From Echinarachnius parma (taxonomy: Eukaryota; Echinodermata; Echinoidea; Clypeasteroida; Echinarachniidae): 64,000 nt of DNA. Positions 59,001 to 64,000 of this stretch are shown here, piece by piece. The stretch is taken from assembly GCA_037951105.1 (NCBI GenBank), contig JBAMJV010008401.1:27511-91510 (forward strand), given 5' to 3'. Every line of letters starts with the position of its first letter. The first letter of the stretch is position 1. A program made the translations under genes and the position numbers. The notes beneath the pieces were generated by a model. The model was not told the origin of the DNA, made no database searches, and saw only the letters and a program-made list of their open reading frames with translations.

Positions 59001-59657
59001 AACTTAGGGCATTCTCTACCAACAGGTGCCCATGCACGACTAGGTACCAAAGATTGCCCAGACTTGGCATGCATGGCTAAAAGAACCAAATACAATTTGT
59101 ACAAATGTGTTAAGAGCTTCCGTTCTTTAAGTCATGCATACCAAGTAGTGGGCATGTGTTGGTAGAGAATGCCTTTGCTTATAACTGTGCACTCCGCTAA
59201 GTAAGGGCAAGCCCTGCTATGGTAACGTACCTATATGTGAGGCAAGCCCTGCTATGGTAACGTACATATATGTGAGGCAAGCCCTGCTATGGTAACGTAC
59301 CTATATGTGAGGCAAGCCCTGCTATGGTAACGTACCTGTATGTGAGGCAAGCCCTGCTATGGTAACGTACCTATATGTGAGGCAAGCCCTGCTATGGTAA
59401 CGTACATATATGTGAGGCAAGCCCTGCTATGGTAACGTACCTATATGTGAGGCCTCTATCCCATCTCTCAGAGCCTTTCCGATGCAGTCCTTGAAACTCT
59501 GCTCCACATATTTGGTGTTGATCTTGGGCGAGGGGCCCAGGGGTGCAGCCATGCTGACATCACCGTAATTCATCTTGCATTTGACCTTCCTGGGCGGACC
59601 GTTGGGATCAGTGGTATTGCAGCGAGAAGGCCTCTTCTCTTGCGGAACTTGTGACAT
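26086..59657 (-). CDS. OGFOD1: OGFOD1, 2-oxoglutarate/Fe(II) prolyl-3-hydroxylase, complete, 12 coding exons
   Basis: Coding exons (transcription right to left): 59657-59441, 54713-54565, 53890-53844, 42028-41928, 40626-40510, 36914-36823, 35739-35611, 34021-33908, 31963-31884, 31083-30248, 29031-28973, 26259-26086. All junctions are GT-AG, phases agree, and the sum is 2,115 nt or 704 aa. The family hydroxylates a proline of ribosomal protein uS12 and affects translation and stress granules. The N-terminal catalytic domain has the iron triad H177, D179 (in CHDDELEG) and H240 (in SFHQ), with the 2-oxoglutarate-binding R252 ([11 protein letters not shown]); all key residues are present. The second, non-catalytic domain holds [15 protein letters not shown] and ends [20 protein letters not shown]...YLVYYE. 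A roughly 200-residue acidic insert (about 394-590) makes it longer than the human protein (about 540 aa). Introns are packed with transposons, and many exons have tandem decayed copies nearby. Confidence 0.94.
26449..26705. mobile_element. Repeat fragment with TATATAGCGCCTAT...GCGCTTTACAAT
   Basis: This lies in OGFOD1 intron 11. The same phrase pair occurs at 44640-44705 (TATATAGCGCCTAATATGAT, GGCGCTTTACAATATTATTA). It is a dispersed repeat, and the class is uncertain. Confidence 0.5.
26900..28216 (+). pseudogene. Broken CR1/Jockey-like LINE reverse transcriptase, antisense in OGFOD1 intron 11
   Basis: Three open segments in different frames (26983-27183, 27180-27782, 27788-28096) together give the 3' part of a non-LTR reverse transcriptase. 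Visible landmarks are [42 protein letters not shown], the catalytic FADD motif, KYLGVTM and a C-terminal RLWNSLPES. Two frame breaks (near 27180 and 27782) make it inactive. The 3' end closes in ACGGAAGAAGAAGA, a short repeated tail as in CR1-like elements. The 5' endonuclease part is absent. Confidence 0.85.
28217..28972. other. OGFOD1 intron 11 remainder, with motif-rich element
   Basis: 28480-28880 shows repeated CATTCAATTT and AAATTGAATG motifs after TATAGGTTTTCTC, like the element at 21550-21958. Its right boundary is not clear. Confidence 0.4.
29040..30247. other. OGFOD1 intron 10
   Basis: Apart from the MITE at 29883-30016, no feature can be supported. The open frame at 29386-29598 has no recognisable homology. 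Confidence 0.4.
29883..30016. mobile_element. CTGGGCCCCATTGCAGAAAG palindromic MITE
   Basis: The left end CTGGGCCCCATTGCAGAAAG and right end CTTTCTGCAACAGGGCCCAG are inverted with a few differences. The interior holds CAATTGTAACTTGCAATCGA. It is 134 bp. Confidence 0.75.
31445..31530 (-). repeat. Decayed copy of OGFOD1 exon 9 in intron 9
   Basis: The plus phrases CATCCTTGAGCCATCAATGA and AAAACAGGGATGTAC match the true exon 9 and its acceptor flank (CATCCTTGAGCGCTGACTGA at 31925; AAAACAGGGATGTAT at 31973). The copy therefore includes both exon and upstream intron. Confidence 0.7.
31577..31836. mobile_element. GCCTAGTCCCACTATAGCG palindromic element
   Basis: The left end GCCTAGTCCCACTATAGCGT and the right end (GCTATACATGTAGTGGGAGT, then AGGC) are inverted. 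GTTTCCTATC and GATAGGAAAC lie just inside. It is about 260 bp. Confidence 0.65.
32248..33169. mobile_element. Harbinger-like element with AGGCCCAGTCCCATA ends, TAA target
   Basis: It is flanked by TAA (32245-32247; 33170-33172). The ends AGGCCCAGTCCCATACTGAC and the inverted TCAATATGGGACTGGGCCT continue as a roughly 45-bp inverted repeat. The interior is CpG-rich with many forms of TCGCAACGA, CGACTCG and TCGTTGCGA on both strands. A 3-bp TWA duplication fits PIF/Harbinger. No transposase frame is seen. It lies in OGFOD1 intron 8. Confidence 0.75.
33204..33420. mobile_element. TATAGCAAAACCCTGCACTT MITE, same family as 11352
   Basis: The right end ACAAGTGCAGGGTTTTGCTA and the left end AAAAACCCTACACTTGTCAG are inverted. 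The interior matches the family, including GCATCAAATGAATGCTTGTG. It abuts the Harbinger-like element. Confidence 0.7.
34085..34885. repeat. 57-bp minisatellite (about 12 copies) grown from a P2 MITE
   Basis: A degenerate P2 start (GTGGAACGTACCAAATG near 34098) is followed by a 57-bp unit containing GTGTCAGGTAGTTATAAAGA and GCTCTGATATAACAAAAC, repeated from about 34165 to 34880. 57 is a multiple of three, so a stop-free 220-codon frame runs through the array on the minus strand; it is not a real protein. It lies in OGFOD1 intron 7. Confidence 0.88.
34885..34950 (-). repeat. Decayed copy of OGFOD1 exon 8 (upstream intron)
   Basis: The plus phrases CTCTGGTTGACAAAGTACAA and CTGATCCAGTCTGCAAAGAG match the real exon 8 (CTCTGGTTGACAAAGTCCAA, ATCCAGTCTGCAAACAG). 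The copy sits beyond the 57-bp array, in intron 7. Confidence 0.8.
35059..35515 (-). repeat. Two decayed copies of the 3' half of OGFOD1 exon 7 with its donor site
   Basis: The plus-strand phrase CAATATCAATATGTGGTGCT near the real donor (35611) recurs at about 35064 and, as CAATATCAATGTGTGGGACT, at about 35435. The exon text follows in each case for about 75-85 bp (for example ATGTACGGTGGTGGTCGTGG). Both copies keep an ACCAAC donor complement. Neither contains the exon's acceptor half. Confidence 0.8.
35795..36424. mobile_element. AGGGACAGGTCCACTTTT MITE (family P7), TTAA flanks, intron 6
   Basis: TTAA at 35791-35794 and 36425-36428. The right end AAAAGTGGATCTCTCCCT is the inverted partner of the left. 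A second copy of the same 630-bp sequence is at 54836-55460. The interior contains GTCACGTAGCTAGCGCGGGT. Confidence 0.75.
36574..36612 (+). repeat. Poly(C) plus (CCA)n tract
   Basis: A run of about 23 C followed by CCA repeats in OGFOD1 intron 6. Confidence 0.9.
37149..38691. mobile_element. CCCTAATAAGGCCGGGGG element (family P9), TTAA flanks
   Basis: TTAA at 37145-37148 and 38692-38695. The left end is CCCTAATAAGGCCGGGGG and the right end AGCCCGGCCTTTTTAGGG. Long G or C runs sit just inside both ends. A fragment of the same left end (TTAACCCTAACAGGGCCGGG) is at about 53945. It contains the nested element at 37805-38607. It lies in OGFOD1 intron 5. Confidence 0.7.
37805..38607. mobile_element. 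CCCTAATCCCACTGG element nested in P9, TTAA flanks
   Basis: TTAA at 37801-37804 and 38608-38611. The ends CCCTAATCCCACTGGG and CCCAGTGGGATTAGGG are exact inverted repeats. It is related to its host in end sequence and G-run architecture, so one family member has inserted into another. Confidence 0.75.
39309..39413 (-). repeat. Copy of the 3' two-thirds of OGFOD1 exon 5 with donor (intron 5)
   Basis: The plus phrase AAGAGATCCAACGTGCCCCC and onward matches the real exon 5 (40510-40626) for about 95 bp at high identity. It lacks the acceptor side and the CHDDE iron-binding codons, so it cannot replace the exon. Confidence 0.9.
39431..40395. repeat. P3 MITE followed by a 42-bp minisatellite, about 21 copies
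   Basis: The MITE (39431-39504, ends CCCGTTCAGGACTGATTGAT and CTCCTGAACAGG, TTAA flanks) runs straight into 42-bp units. Each unit contains GAAGCTTGGTTGCGGATGGT and CAGAGTCCTGAAYGGGTTAA, so each carries the MITE's terminal CCTGAACGGGTTAA. 42 is a multiple of three, giving stop-free frames of over 300 codons on both strands, which I do not accept as genes. Confidence 0.9.
40716..40845 (-). repeat. 144-bp tandem duplicate containing the 5' half of OGFOD1 exon 5
   Basis: 40572-40700 and 40716-40845 are nearly identical (period 144). The second copy repeats the exon's acceptor and first half (CTCATCATCATGACACAACA), including the iron-binding HDD codons, but not its 3' half or donor. Confidence 0.88.
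41288..41574. mobile_element. CCGTAAACYGGGGTGACTTT MITE (family P4), TA flanks
   Basis: It is flanked by TA (41286-41287; 41575-41576). Left end CCGTAAACTGGGGTGACTTT; right end AAGTCACCTCAGTTTACAG. The left end carries five or six 18-bp units (GGGGTGACTTTGGCCGCC). The interior TGTATTTTCATCAAGTCTCA and GTGAGGCTTGATGAAAATAC are inverted. A second copy with a huge expansion is at 55628-57107. It lies in OGFOD1 intron 4. Confidence 0.8.
41762..41904 (+). mobile_element. tRNA-derived SINE with 18-bp target-site duplication
   Basis: The direct repeat CACTATAAATATGAGAAT occurs exactly at 41744-41761 and 41905-41922, bracketing 143 bp with an intact RNA polymerase III A box and B box. The right duplication copy ends at the OGFOD1 exon 4 donor, which lies in 41922-41927. 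It is a recent insertion, judging by the perfect duplication. Confidence 0.85.
41809..41881 (+). tRNA. tRNA-like head of the SINE (loop reads AGC, Ala-type)
   Basis: A box TAGCTCAGTCGG (41816-41827) and B box GGTTCGAATCC (41860-41870) are perfect. The anticodon arm CCGGT-CTAGCAA-TCCGG shows AGC at the anticodon. The acceptor and T stems have several mismatches, so this is a tRNA-derived retroelement head rather than a working tRNA gene. Confidence 0.6.
42120..42465 (-). repeat. Two decayed copies of OGFOD1 exon 4 (intron 3)
   Basis: Real exon 4 plus phrases are AACCAGCTCAGGAAGTCTTC and ATCCCCAACACCTC. Copies read CAACCAGCTAAAGGATGTCT (about 42165) and ATCCCCAACACCTCCCTCAA with AGCTTAGGAAGTCTTC (about 42405-42440). 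Both keep the text after the acceptor (TGGTTGGGTRRA). Confidence 0.8.
42490..42869. mobile_element. P5 MITE copy in OGFOD1 intron 3, TTAA flanks
   Basis: TTAA at 42486-42489 and 42870-42873, with ends AGGGAATTAGTAACATTG and AAAGTTACTAGATCCCT. Confidence 0.75.
42980..43710. mobile_element. Repeat element with ATGCCTCCGC ends and repeated TGACCTTTGACCT motifs
   Basis: The left part has the hairpin TTCGACTGCGTGCAGTCGAA and ATTATGCCTCCGC; the right end has GGCGGAGGCAT. The interior comprises about four diverged units of roughly 140 bp, each opening GTGACCTTGACC and containing TTGAAATYTGAYATT or TTGAGATATCGCGAGAA. Two units carry GTGACCTTGACCTTTGACCT (43362-43381; 43509-43528). Confidence 0.65.
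44090..44300. mobile_element. CAGTCAAACCTG-type MITE (family P1) fragment
   Basis: It starts CAGTCAAACCTGCTAATGC after TA, with repeated GCGACCACCTG motifs and a C run. The right end is unclear. Another start (CAGTCAAACCTGTACTAGTG) is at 44470. The same family occurs at 47010-47055 and in its tandem copies, and at 53662-53764. Confidence 0.6.
44988..52153. repeat. Tandem triplication of a 2.4-kb unit in OGFOD1 intron 3
   Basis: Three head-to-tail copies start at about 44988, 47399 and 49777, each opening TTCGTTGCCGAAGCGAAGTG. Copies 2 and 3 are offset by exactly 2,378 bp and are nearly identical. Copy 1 differs by several small indels. Each holds an element opening TGTCCGAATATGGCCCCCC and closing GGGGGGCCATATT, four or five 85-bp subrepeats (CATTGAAAACCACAGTAAAT), a CpG-rich segment (ATGGCGGCGGACGTGCGCGC), a poly(C) run and a P1 MITE end. 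No protein-coding frame beyond short ones is present. Confidence 0.92.
52141..52226. mobile_element. P3 MITE at the right edge of the triplication
   Basis: It reads AATTCAGGACTTGACCAGAA to ATCAGTCCTGAACGGG, followed by TTAA (52227-52230). The 2.4-kb unit ends inside this MITE (AATTCAGGACTT is also found at each internal junction), so the duplication broke within it. Confidence 0.7.
52276..52754. mobile_element. GAGCCCTTTTACACACGAGA TIR element, TAT flanks
   Basis: TAT at 52273-52275 and 52755-52757. The ends GAGCCCTTTTACACACGAGA and TCTCGTGTGTAAAAGGGCTC are exact inverted repeats extending inward (AATTTGTGATTGCAA). The interior has many ATTGNNATCA or TGATTNNAATC motifs. It has a 3-bp target duplication. 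Confidence 0.78.
52763..53135. mobile_element. P5 MITE copy, TTAA flanks
   Basis: It begins ATGGATTTAGTAACATTGCC after TTAA and ends AAAGTAACCAGTTCCCT before TTAA. It is the fourth copy of the family in the window. Confidence 0.7.
53140..53843. other. Intron 3 remainder
   Basis: AT-rich sequence. A P1 MITE fragment (ACCTGTCTATAGCGACCACT to TCGCTATAGACAGGTTTGAC) lies at about 53662-53764. Nothing else seen. Confidence 0.45.
54170..54255 (-). repeat. Decayed copy of OGFOD1 exon 2 with its donor, in intron 2
   Basis: The plus phrases ATTTGATTTGCTGCAATAGT and TCTTCTTTGAGCCTTTCTAG match the real exon 2 (CATTTGATTTGCTGCGGTAG, TCCTCCTTCAGGTCTTCCAG). The donor-side text TTACCTGTTTGAACTTGTA parallels TTACCTGCTTGAATTTGTA. 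About 85 bp is copied. Confidence 0.82.
54286..54467. mobile_element. CAGTCAACTCTGCCTAAGTC MITE inside a larger palindrome
   Basis: The ends CAGTCAACTCTGCCTAAGTC and TTAGGCAGAGTTGACTG are inverted and flanked by TA. Immediately outside, ATTATGTTTCCGAATGATAT (54266-54285) and its inverse ATATCATTCGGAAACATAAT (about 54490-54509) form a second, outer inverted repeat of about 25 bp. Confidence 0.8.
54836..55460. mobile_element. P7 MITE copy in OGFOD1 intron 1
   Basis: It matches 35795-36424 over its whole length in the same orientation (CAAAACGTCTGAACAG; GTCACGTAGCTAGCGCGGGT). The right end is GAGGGGCTATCCC then TTTAA. Confidence 0.75.
55628..57107. repeat. P4 MITE with one terminus expanded into about 70 copies of an 18-bp unit
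   Basis: It begins CCGTAAACCGGGGTGACTTT after TA, followed by the MITE interior. A long array of CCAAAGTCACCCCGGCGG variants follows (55790-56702, then again 56752-57107 after a repeat of the MITE interior GTAATGTATAGAGTGAGACT). Higher-order blocks recur, such as CCCCGGTAGTCACCCTGGCG. Stop-free frames of about 300 codons (SHPGGQ, KVTPAA, VTLAAG) appear in three frames at once, so they are repeat by-products. Confidence 0.9.
57110..58260. mobile_element. Long inverted-repeat element partly filled by a P6 MITE
   Basis: 57120-57200 (TGAAAGAGTATTTAATCATG, ATCTAGATATAGTAATGATT) is mirrored at 58090-58180 (ATTATCAATCTAGA read on the minus strand with TTTGAAAGAGCATTTAATTA). Both arms lead outwards to GGCCAAA-type ends. 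A partial P6 copy lies at 57567-57705. Confidence 0.55.
58289..58718. mobile_element. P6 MITE copy, TTAA flanks
   Basis: TTAA at 58285-58288 and 58719-58722. The ends are AGGGTACCACCACCCAAAAA and GCCTGGTGGTCCCCT. It matches 24651-25046 in the opposite orientation. Confidence 0.75.
58723..59200. other. OGFOD1 intron 1, no feature seen
   Basis: The open frame at 58866-59165 has no recognisable homology. Nothing else can be supported. Confidence 0.4.
59205..59455 (-). repeat. 35-bp tandem array that repeats the OGFOD1 exon 1 splice donor seven times
   Basis: GTAACGTAC occurs at 59222, 59257, 59292, 59327, 59362, 59397 and 59432. On the minus strand each is CAYATA(G/T)|GTACGTTACC, that is the exon 1 end plus its donor. 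The copy at 59432 joins the conserved coding frame. The others would add multiples of 35 nt, which shifts frame or reads the in-frame TAG. Confidence 0.9.
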
Positions 59658-59859
59658 ATTTGGGCTGCTACTCTCGTTATTGCTGTAGGGTTTCTTTCAG
59701 ATGACACTATCTGACAATTTGAAAATTGGTAAAACAAATGCTGTATTCAATTCAAAGCTCAACATTAACATAAACAGGGACCTTGTGACCCACAGCTAAC
59801 AAAACATGTATCTTACATACCATTACCATTAGAAATGCCTCATCACAAGCTTTCATTTG

Positions 59860-61371
59860 TGACCTTACAGGCCCGGTGGAGCACCCGGATTTGCATATCA
59901 TTATCGGCCCGCGCTATTTGAATTTCCAACGGACTTTTAAGTGAATCCAAAAACGTGGTTTCAAAAATGCAAAATCTTGAAATCCGTGTTGTGCCCTTTT
60001 TACTGCAATTACCGGTCTGAAACTTTTTATACTAACTAAATTTATTATGAACTCAGTGTGTGTGGAAAAATATGAAAATCTATCGAATATTATTTGAGAT
60101 TTTAGTGTGTTTTGAATTTTACCCATTGATAAACAAGCTGTCTATTTTTTTCTGACTCTGCCCTATCCAGCAATTCCTAAAGTAGAGACTTAGTATGTAT
60201 AATAATGAGGATTGAATCTATTTATGGGTGAAGTTTCCGCTTGGCCGATGTTGTACTTTTAGAGTTATAAGTATTGTTTCAAGAGCATTAATTTAAAAAT
60301 GTGTAGTCAGCGTACTCTACTGCGCATGCGCCTGATCATGTACACAATTGATATCGGTCATCCACCATTCTGGCAAATCAGCTGACCCGACAGTGCAGCA
60401 GATCGCCCATTGTCTATGTAACGAGGGCATGCAAGAGATTTAGAAATATACACAACTTTGAACGTGAGGGACTGGTTATCACAGTCGCCCAGGCATTTTT
60501 TTCAACGAGACTCGGACATTGAGGTACGTTTTTTTCTGACTCTACCCTATCCAGTTACGATGACAATCGATATTTCATGAGGATTGAGGTCATTAAATTT
60601 CCGTTCAATGGTTATTCAGTGATTTTTGGCCGCTCTCGGAAAAATAGTGAATTACAGGGTGAGTTCCTGTCTCATTTTTTTCGTTTTTATCGTAAAAAGT
60701 ATCCTTAAAATTTCGCATTTTCGATGCATCAATCACTGTTGTCATATTATGAGTGTCTTTTAATTCTATCAGGTTATCTATTTAGTAGCTTCGATTGCAG
60801 CTATTCATCATACTTGAGACGATTTCGCTTTCTTTATTTGTTTACCTTTTTTGCATTGGCCGGTAAACAGTTGTTGATTTTATGCAAATGATGTTTACTT
60901 GGCGATATTCGAACGCTCGTTAATTACAGTGCTCCACCGCGCCTGTTACACCACAAAACGACCATTATGTCGCTGTGGTAGTTTGTCTGTTATAAGCTGA
61001 TATAGCCAAATTTTGTTTAAAATATGAAATTCAAGATTTTGGTATTTCCTGAATGAAGGTATCATAATCTACCTTTTGCAAAATTGTGAGCGTCAGGAAT
61101 CATGTTTAAATATGATTTTTAATCAAATAAATATGATCAGATTACAGTGCTTGAATGGACGCCGATCTTTGAAATGGCCCGTTTTCTCCCTAACTTTAAA
61201 ACTGATTCAGCCATGTTCCAAATATTGGCTGCTCATTTTGAGAGGGTTTGCTTAGTCCAAATATGACAAATTATATACCATTTTAAAGGTACTGACTTCT
61301 ACTTTACTGCCATGTAAAAATTAGCACAATCATTTTTTCCGACTTATTGGTCGTTTTGTGGTGTGAGGTCA
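59860..61371. mobile_element. TIR element (TGACCTYACACCACAAAACG) with 6-bp CATTTG duplication, holding a second element
   Basis: CATTTG at 59854-59859 and 61372-61377. After removing 59868-60945 and one TTA, the left end reads TGACCTTACACCACAAAACG, the inverse of the right end (CGTTTTGTGGTGTGAGGTCA) bar one base. The uninterrupted element is about 430 bp. It is itself inserted in a copy of the 11352-type MITE (host text CAAGCTTTCATTTG | ATGTTTTGTTCT). Confidence 0.8.
59868..60945. mobile_element. CAGGCSCGGTGGAGCAC element, TTA duplication (Harbinger-like)
   Basis: TTA at 59865-59867 and 60946-60948. The ends CAGGCCCGGTGGAGCAC and GTGCTCCACCGCGCCTG are a 17-bp inverted repeat with one mismatch. 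It is 1,078 bp, with no transposase frame. It includes CTGCGCATGCGCC (60330-60342), an NRF1-like site. Confidence 0.8.
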
Positions 61372-61639
61372 CATTTGATGTTTTGTTCTAAAAAATTGGT
61401 CAATATTTAACACAGATATGTTTGTTTCAATTTTACAAAAATAAGTCTTTAATTAGACACATTATGTGAAATTATTTGTTTAAGTTCACATAATCTGTGT
61501 AAAACTAAAATTCTTAAGTCATGTAATTTAGTTATAAGTTATGTTTGTAAAATTGAAATGGGCATTTATTAATGCCCATTTCTTCAAAACATGAATTACT
61601 GACAAGAGTGCAGCCTGCAGGGTTTTGTGCCTACATCCT

Positions 61640-62514
61640 GTCACATTTGTCATTATCATGAAATCTTTACCAAATTCGTTCATGACCATGGACGGTAATT
61701 GACATTTTCAATTGAAGTAATATTTATTGTTCAGTATTAAACTGTGGTAACACTAACAACAGTGAACATATTGTAAATCATAATGGTCCTGGACCTACTG
61801 CCCTGGTACTGGTAGGACGGTCAGTAACTTTATTTTGAAAGCCACATTAATATCTAACAAATGTTAAGTGATAAAATTGTGAACATTATTCTTTAATTAT
61901 TCATTTATTGCGACTATTTTAAAATTAAAACGCTTTTTAAAATGATGCATGACATCGAGCCATGGCCGCCACCAGCAGCTGCAGGGCCACCTATAGTACC
62001 GTTTGTGTATAGCATACAGAATCACATTACCATAGCAGGCATAGTGCATTATTTTTTCGCTCGGCGGGGCAATTGATTGTGCGAGGGGTGTCGGCGAATT
62101 CACTTTGACCCAGTTGACAATGAGTTGTTAATGGTTACGACCCGACGCTAGCAGTATAGAACAATGGTACCACGTAGTGTGCGGCGCCATGTGTAACATA
62201 CAAAGTAACACTAACAGGTATGATGATGGCCGCCCACGGCCCATGCCCATGCCATGGGCATGGCCATGCCATGCTGATGACACGCACCCTCCTGCACGTG
62301 ATCACCTGCCCAGGTGAATGCATACAAAGTTAAGGGCAGTATATTACAGTCTTTGTTTGTATGAGTGATTGCTGACTAATACATGTATGGTAGGTGTACT
62401 ACACATCGGCACTGACCCCCCTGACCACCCCCCCCCCCCCCCACTCTTTTTTTGTTGAAACCTAAAGTCCCTTTGGCAACGGGGAGGGGTTGTGTGAGGG
62501 GCGATCCTACTGAC

Positions 62515-62545
<31 letters not shown>

Positions 62546-62716
62546 AAAAAAAAAAAAAAGAAAAGAAGAAGAAAGAAAGAACAAGAAATAAGTGGTTCAG
62601 CAAGATTATGAGGTGCAAATACGATTGTCAATGTCTTTTATTTTTTTATTATTAATAATATGACTTATTCAGATTTTACCACCATAATGACCTTGTACCG
62701 GTTAAAAAACACTGCA
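61640..62716. other. Upstream spacer with homopolymer tracts
   Basis: Poly(C) runs lie near 62428-62442 and 62514-62535, with poly(A) at 62536-62559. A GC-rich palindromic phrase (CCATGCCCATGCCATGGGCA) lies near 62243. No gene seen. Confidence 0.5.
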
Positions 62717-63589
62717 TGGTCGGACGTACGCAGAGAAAATGATTTTTCTGACAAGAGGATTTCAACTGGAAAACTCTGTGAAGTTAATCATTTTTTGGGG
62801 CCAAATCAATATTACCATTTTGATTAGATTGTAAATGATGGGAAATATAAACAAAATTGTAATATTTTCCCTTCGAAGTATGGAATATTTACGCTTTATT
62901 TTTGTGTCGGACGTACAATGTCGGACGTACAAGACTGCCGTGTCGGACGTACATGTGTTATACCAATGCAAGTCTACTTGCTGCTGAAATATTTGCTGTA
63001 AATAGACACTTAAAGTCATAGTTAGTAAGTAATGTTGCCTTAAATGGTAGATATAAACATGTTATCACTGTACCTTTACATTATGGCAGTATAATACAAA
63101 TAAAAACACAAATAATCTTCACTAACATGAATATGCACTAATGGGACTACATGAACTAGATTTATAATGTATATTTGAAGTTTAGGGTTGATTTTTCATC
63201 ACAAAATGTATGTTTGTTGTTCTTTCCTACTAAGAAAATTGTTAAATGGCCTAAGTGAGTCAAAACAAAATAATAATTATACAACGTGGTCCACCTGAAG
63301 TATGTTTTATGATATATTTTATGACAGCATGATAGTGTCATTAGTATTACTATGTAAATAGCCATACAAAAATGTGACTATGGAATGTCCAGCCATATGA
63401 TGATGATTTGTTAGAATTAAGGATATGAATCACTAAGTTAAGAGATGTTACATTTGAATACACTCTTTAATCATACAGATAAGATACAGTGTGAATTTAA
63501 GTGTTTTAGGCTGGCAAAACCCTAAATTCATTTCAAGGCCATGTCGGACGTACATGGTCGGACGTACGCAAAAAGAGTACGTCCGACCA
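62717..63589. mobile_element. Element with TGGTCGGACGTAC ends and repeated GTCGGACGTAC motif
   Basis: TGGTCGGACGTAC at 62717-62729 and its exact inverse GTACGTCCGACCA at 63577-63589. Further GTCGGACGTAC copies are at 62906, 62920, 62942, 63543, 63557 and (outside) 63733. The rest is AT-rich. No target duplication was found, so the boundaries and the transposon call are uncertain. Confidence 0.5.
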
Positions 63590-64000
63590 CCCATTTTTTC
63601 CGTAATAAGTGATGATTGGAATTTTTTTTTTTACTCTCTGTGTAGAGGGGTTAGAACTTGCTTTGCATTGACATCCTGCCTTTTATTGGGTTCTTTGTCT
63701 TTTCGTGAAATTGAAAATAAGTGTTTTTCCGTGTCGGACGTACATGACAAAAATAGTCCTGATATTAATTAGCTACAAATCGTAATTAAAAGAGTATTTT
63801 TCAAATTTATGTGTGGTAATGGATTCAGAAAGTTATACTGTGTACATCTATCATGGTCAATTAATTATTCAGTCTATTTTAATTGAAATACATACAAAAA
63901 TCAAATGGTATGTTACAGCAAAGAAAAATCAGCAACTTCAGTATGCCTTGATTTGGAAGGGTCTTTTGACCTTGACCTTAGTCAAATTTTTTTTTAATGA
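63590..64000. other. Window end, no gene seen
   Basis: Apart from one GTCGGACGTAC at 63733-63743 and TTTTGACCTTGACCTTAGTC near 63965, nothing is recognised. Confidence 0.35.

Noticed and set aside
60330-60342. NRF1 site (GCGCATGCGC) as an OGFOD1 promoter element
   Set aside because: It lies inside a transposon about 700 bp from the start codon; without transcript-start data a promoter role cannot be supported.

Overview
The window is animal nuclear DNA. It has spliced genes with GT-AG introns, very long introns full of small transposons, tandem minisatellites and homopolymer tracts, and no bacterial-style gene density. The protein set, TACATGTA-rich spacers, marine-invertebrate MITE termini and a CR1/Jockey-like LINE suggest a marine invertebrate deuterostome, probably an echinoderm. 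The species call is inference.

Layout. (1) 1-3742, plus strand: the last four exons of a gene I do not recognise. It ends in a strongly acidic tail, and its terminal exon is present as three tandem copies. (2) 3743-13248: transposon-rich spacer. It includes a three-transposon nest (4280-6737) and a zone of decayed copies of the next gene's last exon. (3) 13249-17946, minus strand: a complete seven-exon gene for a CXXC zinc-binding protein (CZIB/C1orf123 family, 160 aa). (4) About 18290-21200, plus strand: a ZIP-family zinc transporter (358 aa, one coding exon plus a 5' noncoding exon). It lies head-to-head with CZIB across about 350 bp. (5) 26086-59657, minus strand: a complete twelve-exon OGFOD1 gene (704 aa by my exon joining), a nuclear prolyl hydroxylase of ribosomal protein uS12. 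Its 33.6 kb is mostly introns holding a LINE, a tRNA-derived SINE, many MITEs and a 7.2 kb tandem triplication. (6) 59658-64000: upstream spacer with a nested transposon and a cluster of a GTCGGACGTAC motif.

Three patterns stand out. First, at least nine exons across all three multi-exon genes have degenerate tandem copies of themselves, often with the splice site, in the adjacent intron or 3' flank ('exon echoes'). Second, almost every larger minisatellite here is built from, or abuts, the end of a MITE, so MITE termini appear to seed tandem arrays. Third, several unrelated-looking MITE families share a TTAAAGGG-type end with flanking TTAA.

CZIB and the ZIP transporter are both zinc proteins and share a divergent promoter interval, which raises co-regulation as a testable idea. 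No protein-level function was assigned without visible homology. Exon joins were checked for splice sites, reading phase and length, but not by any database search.
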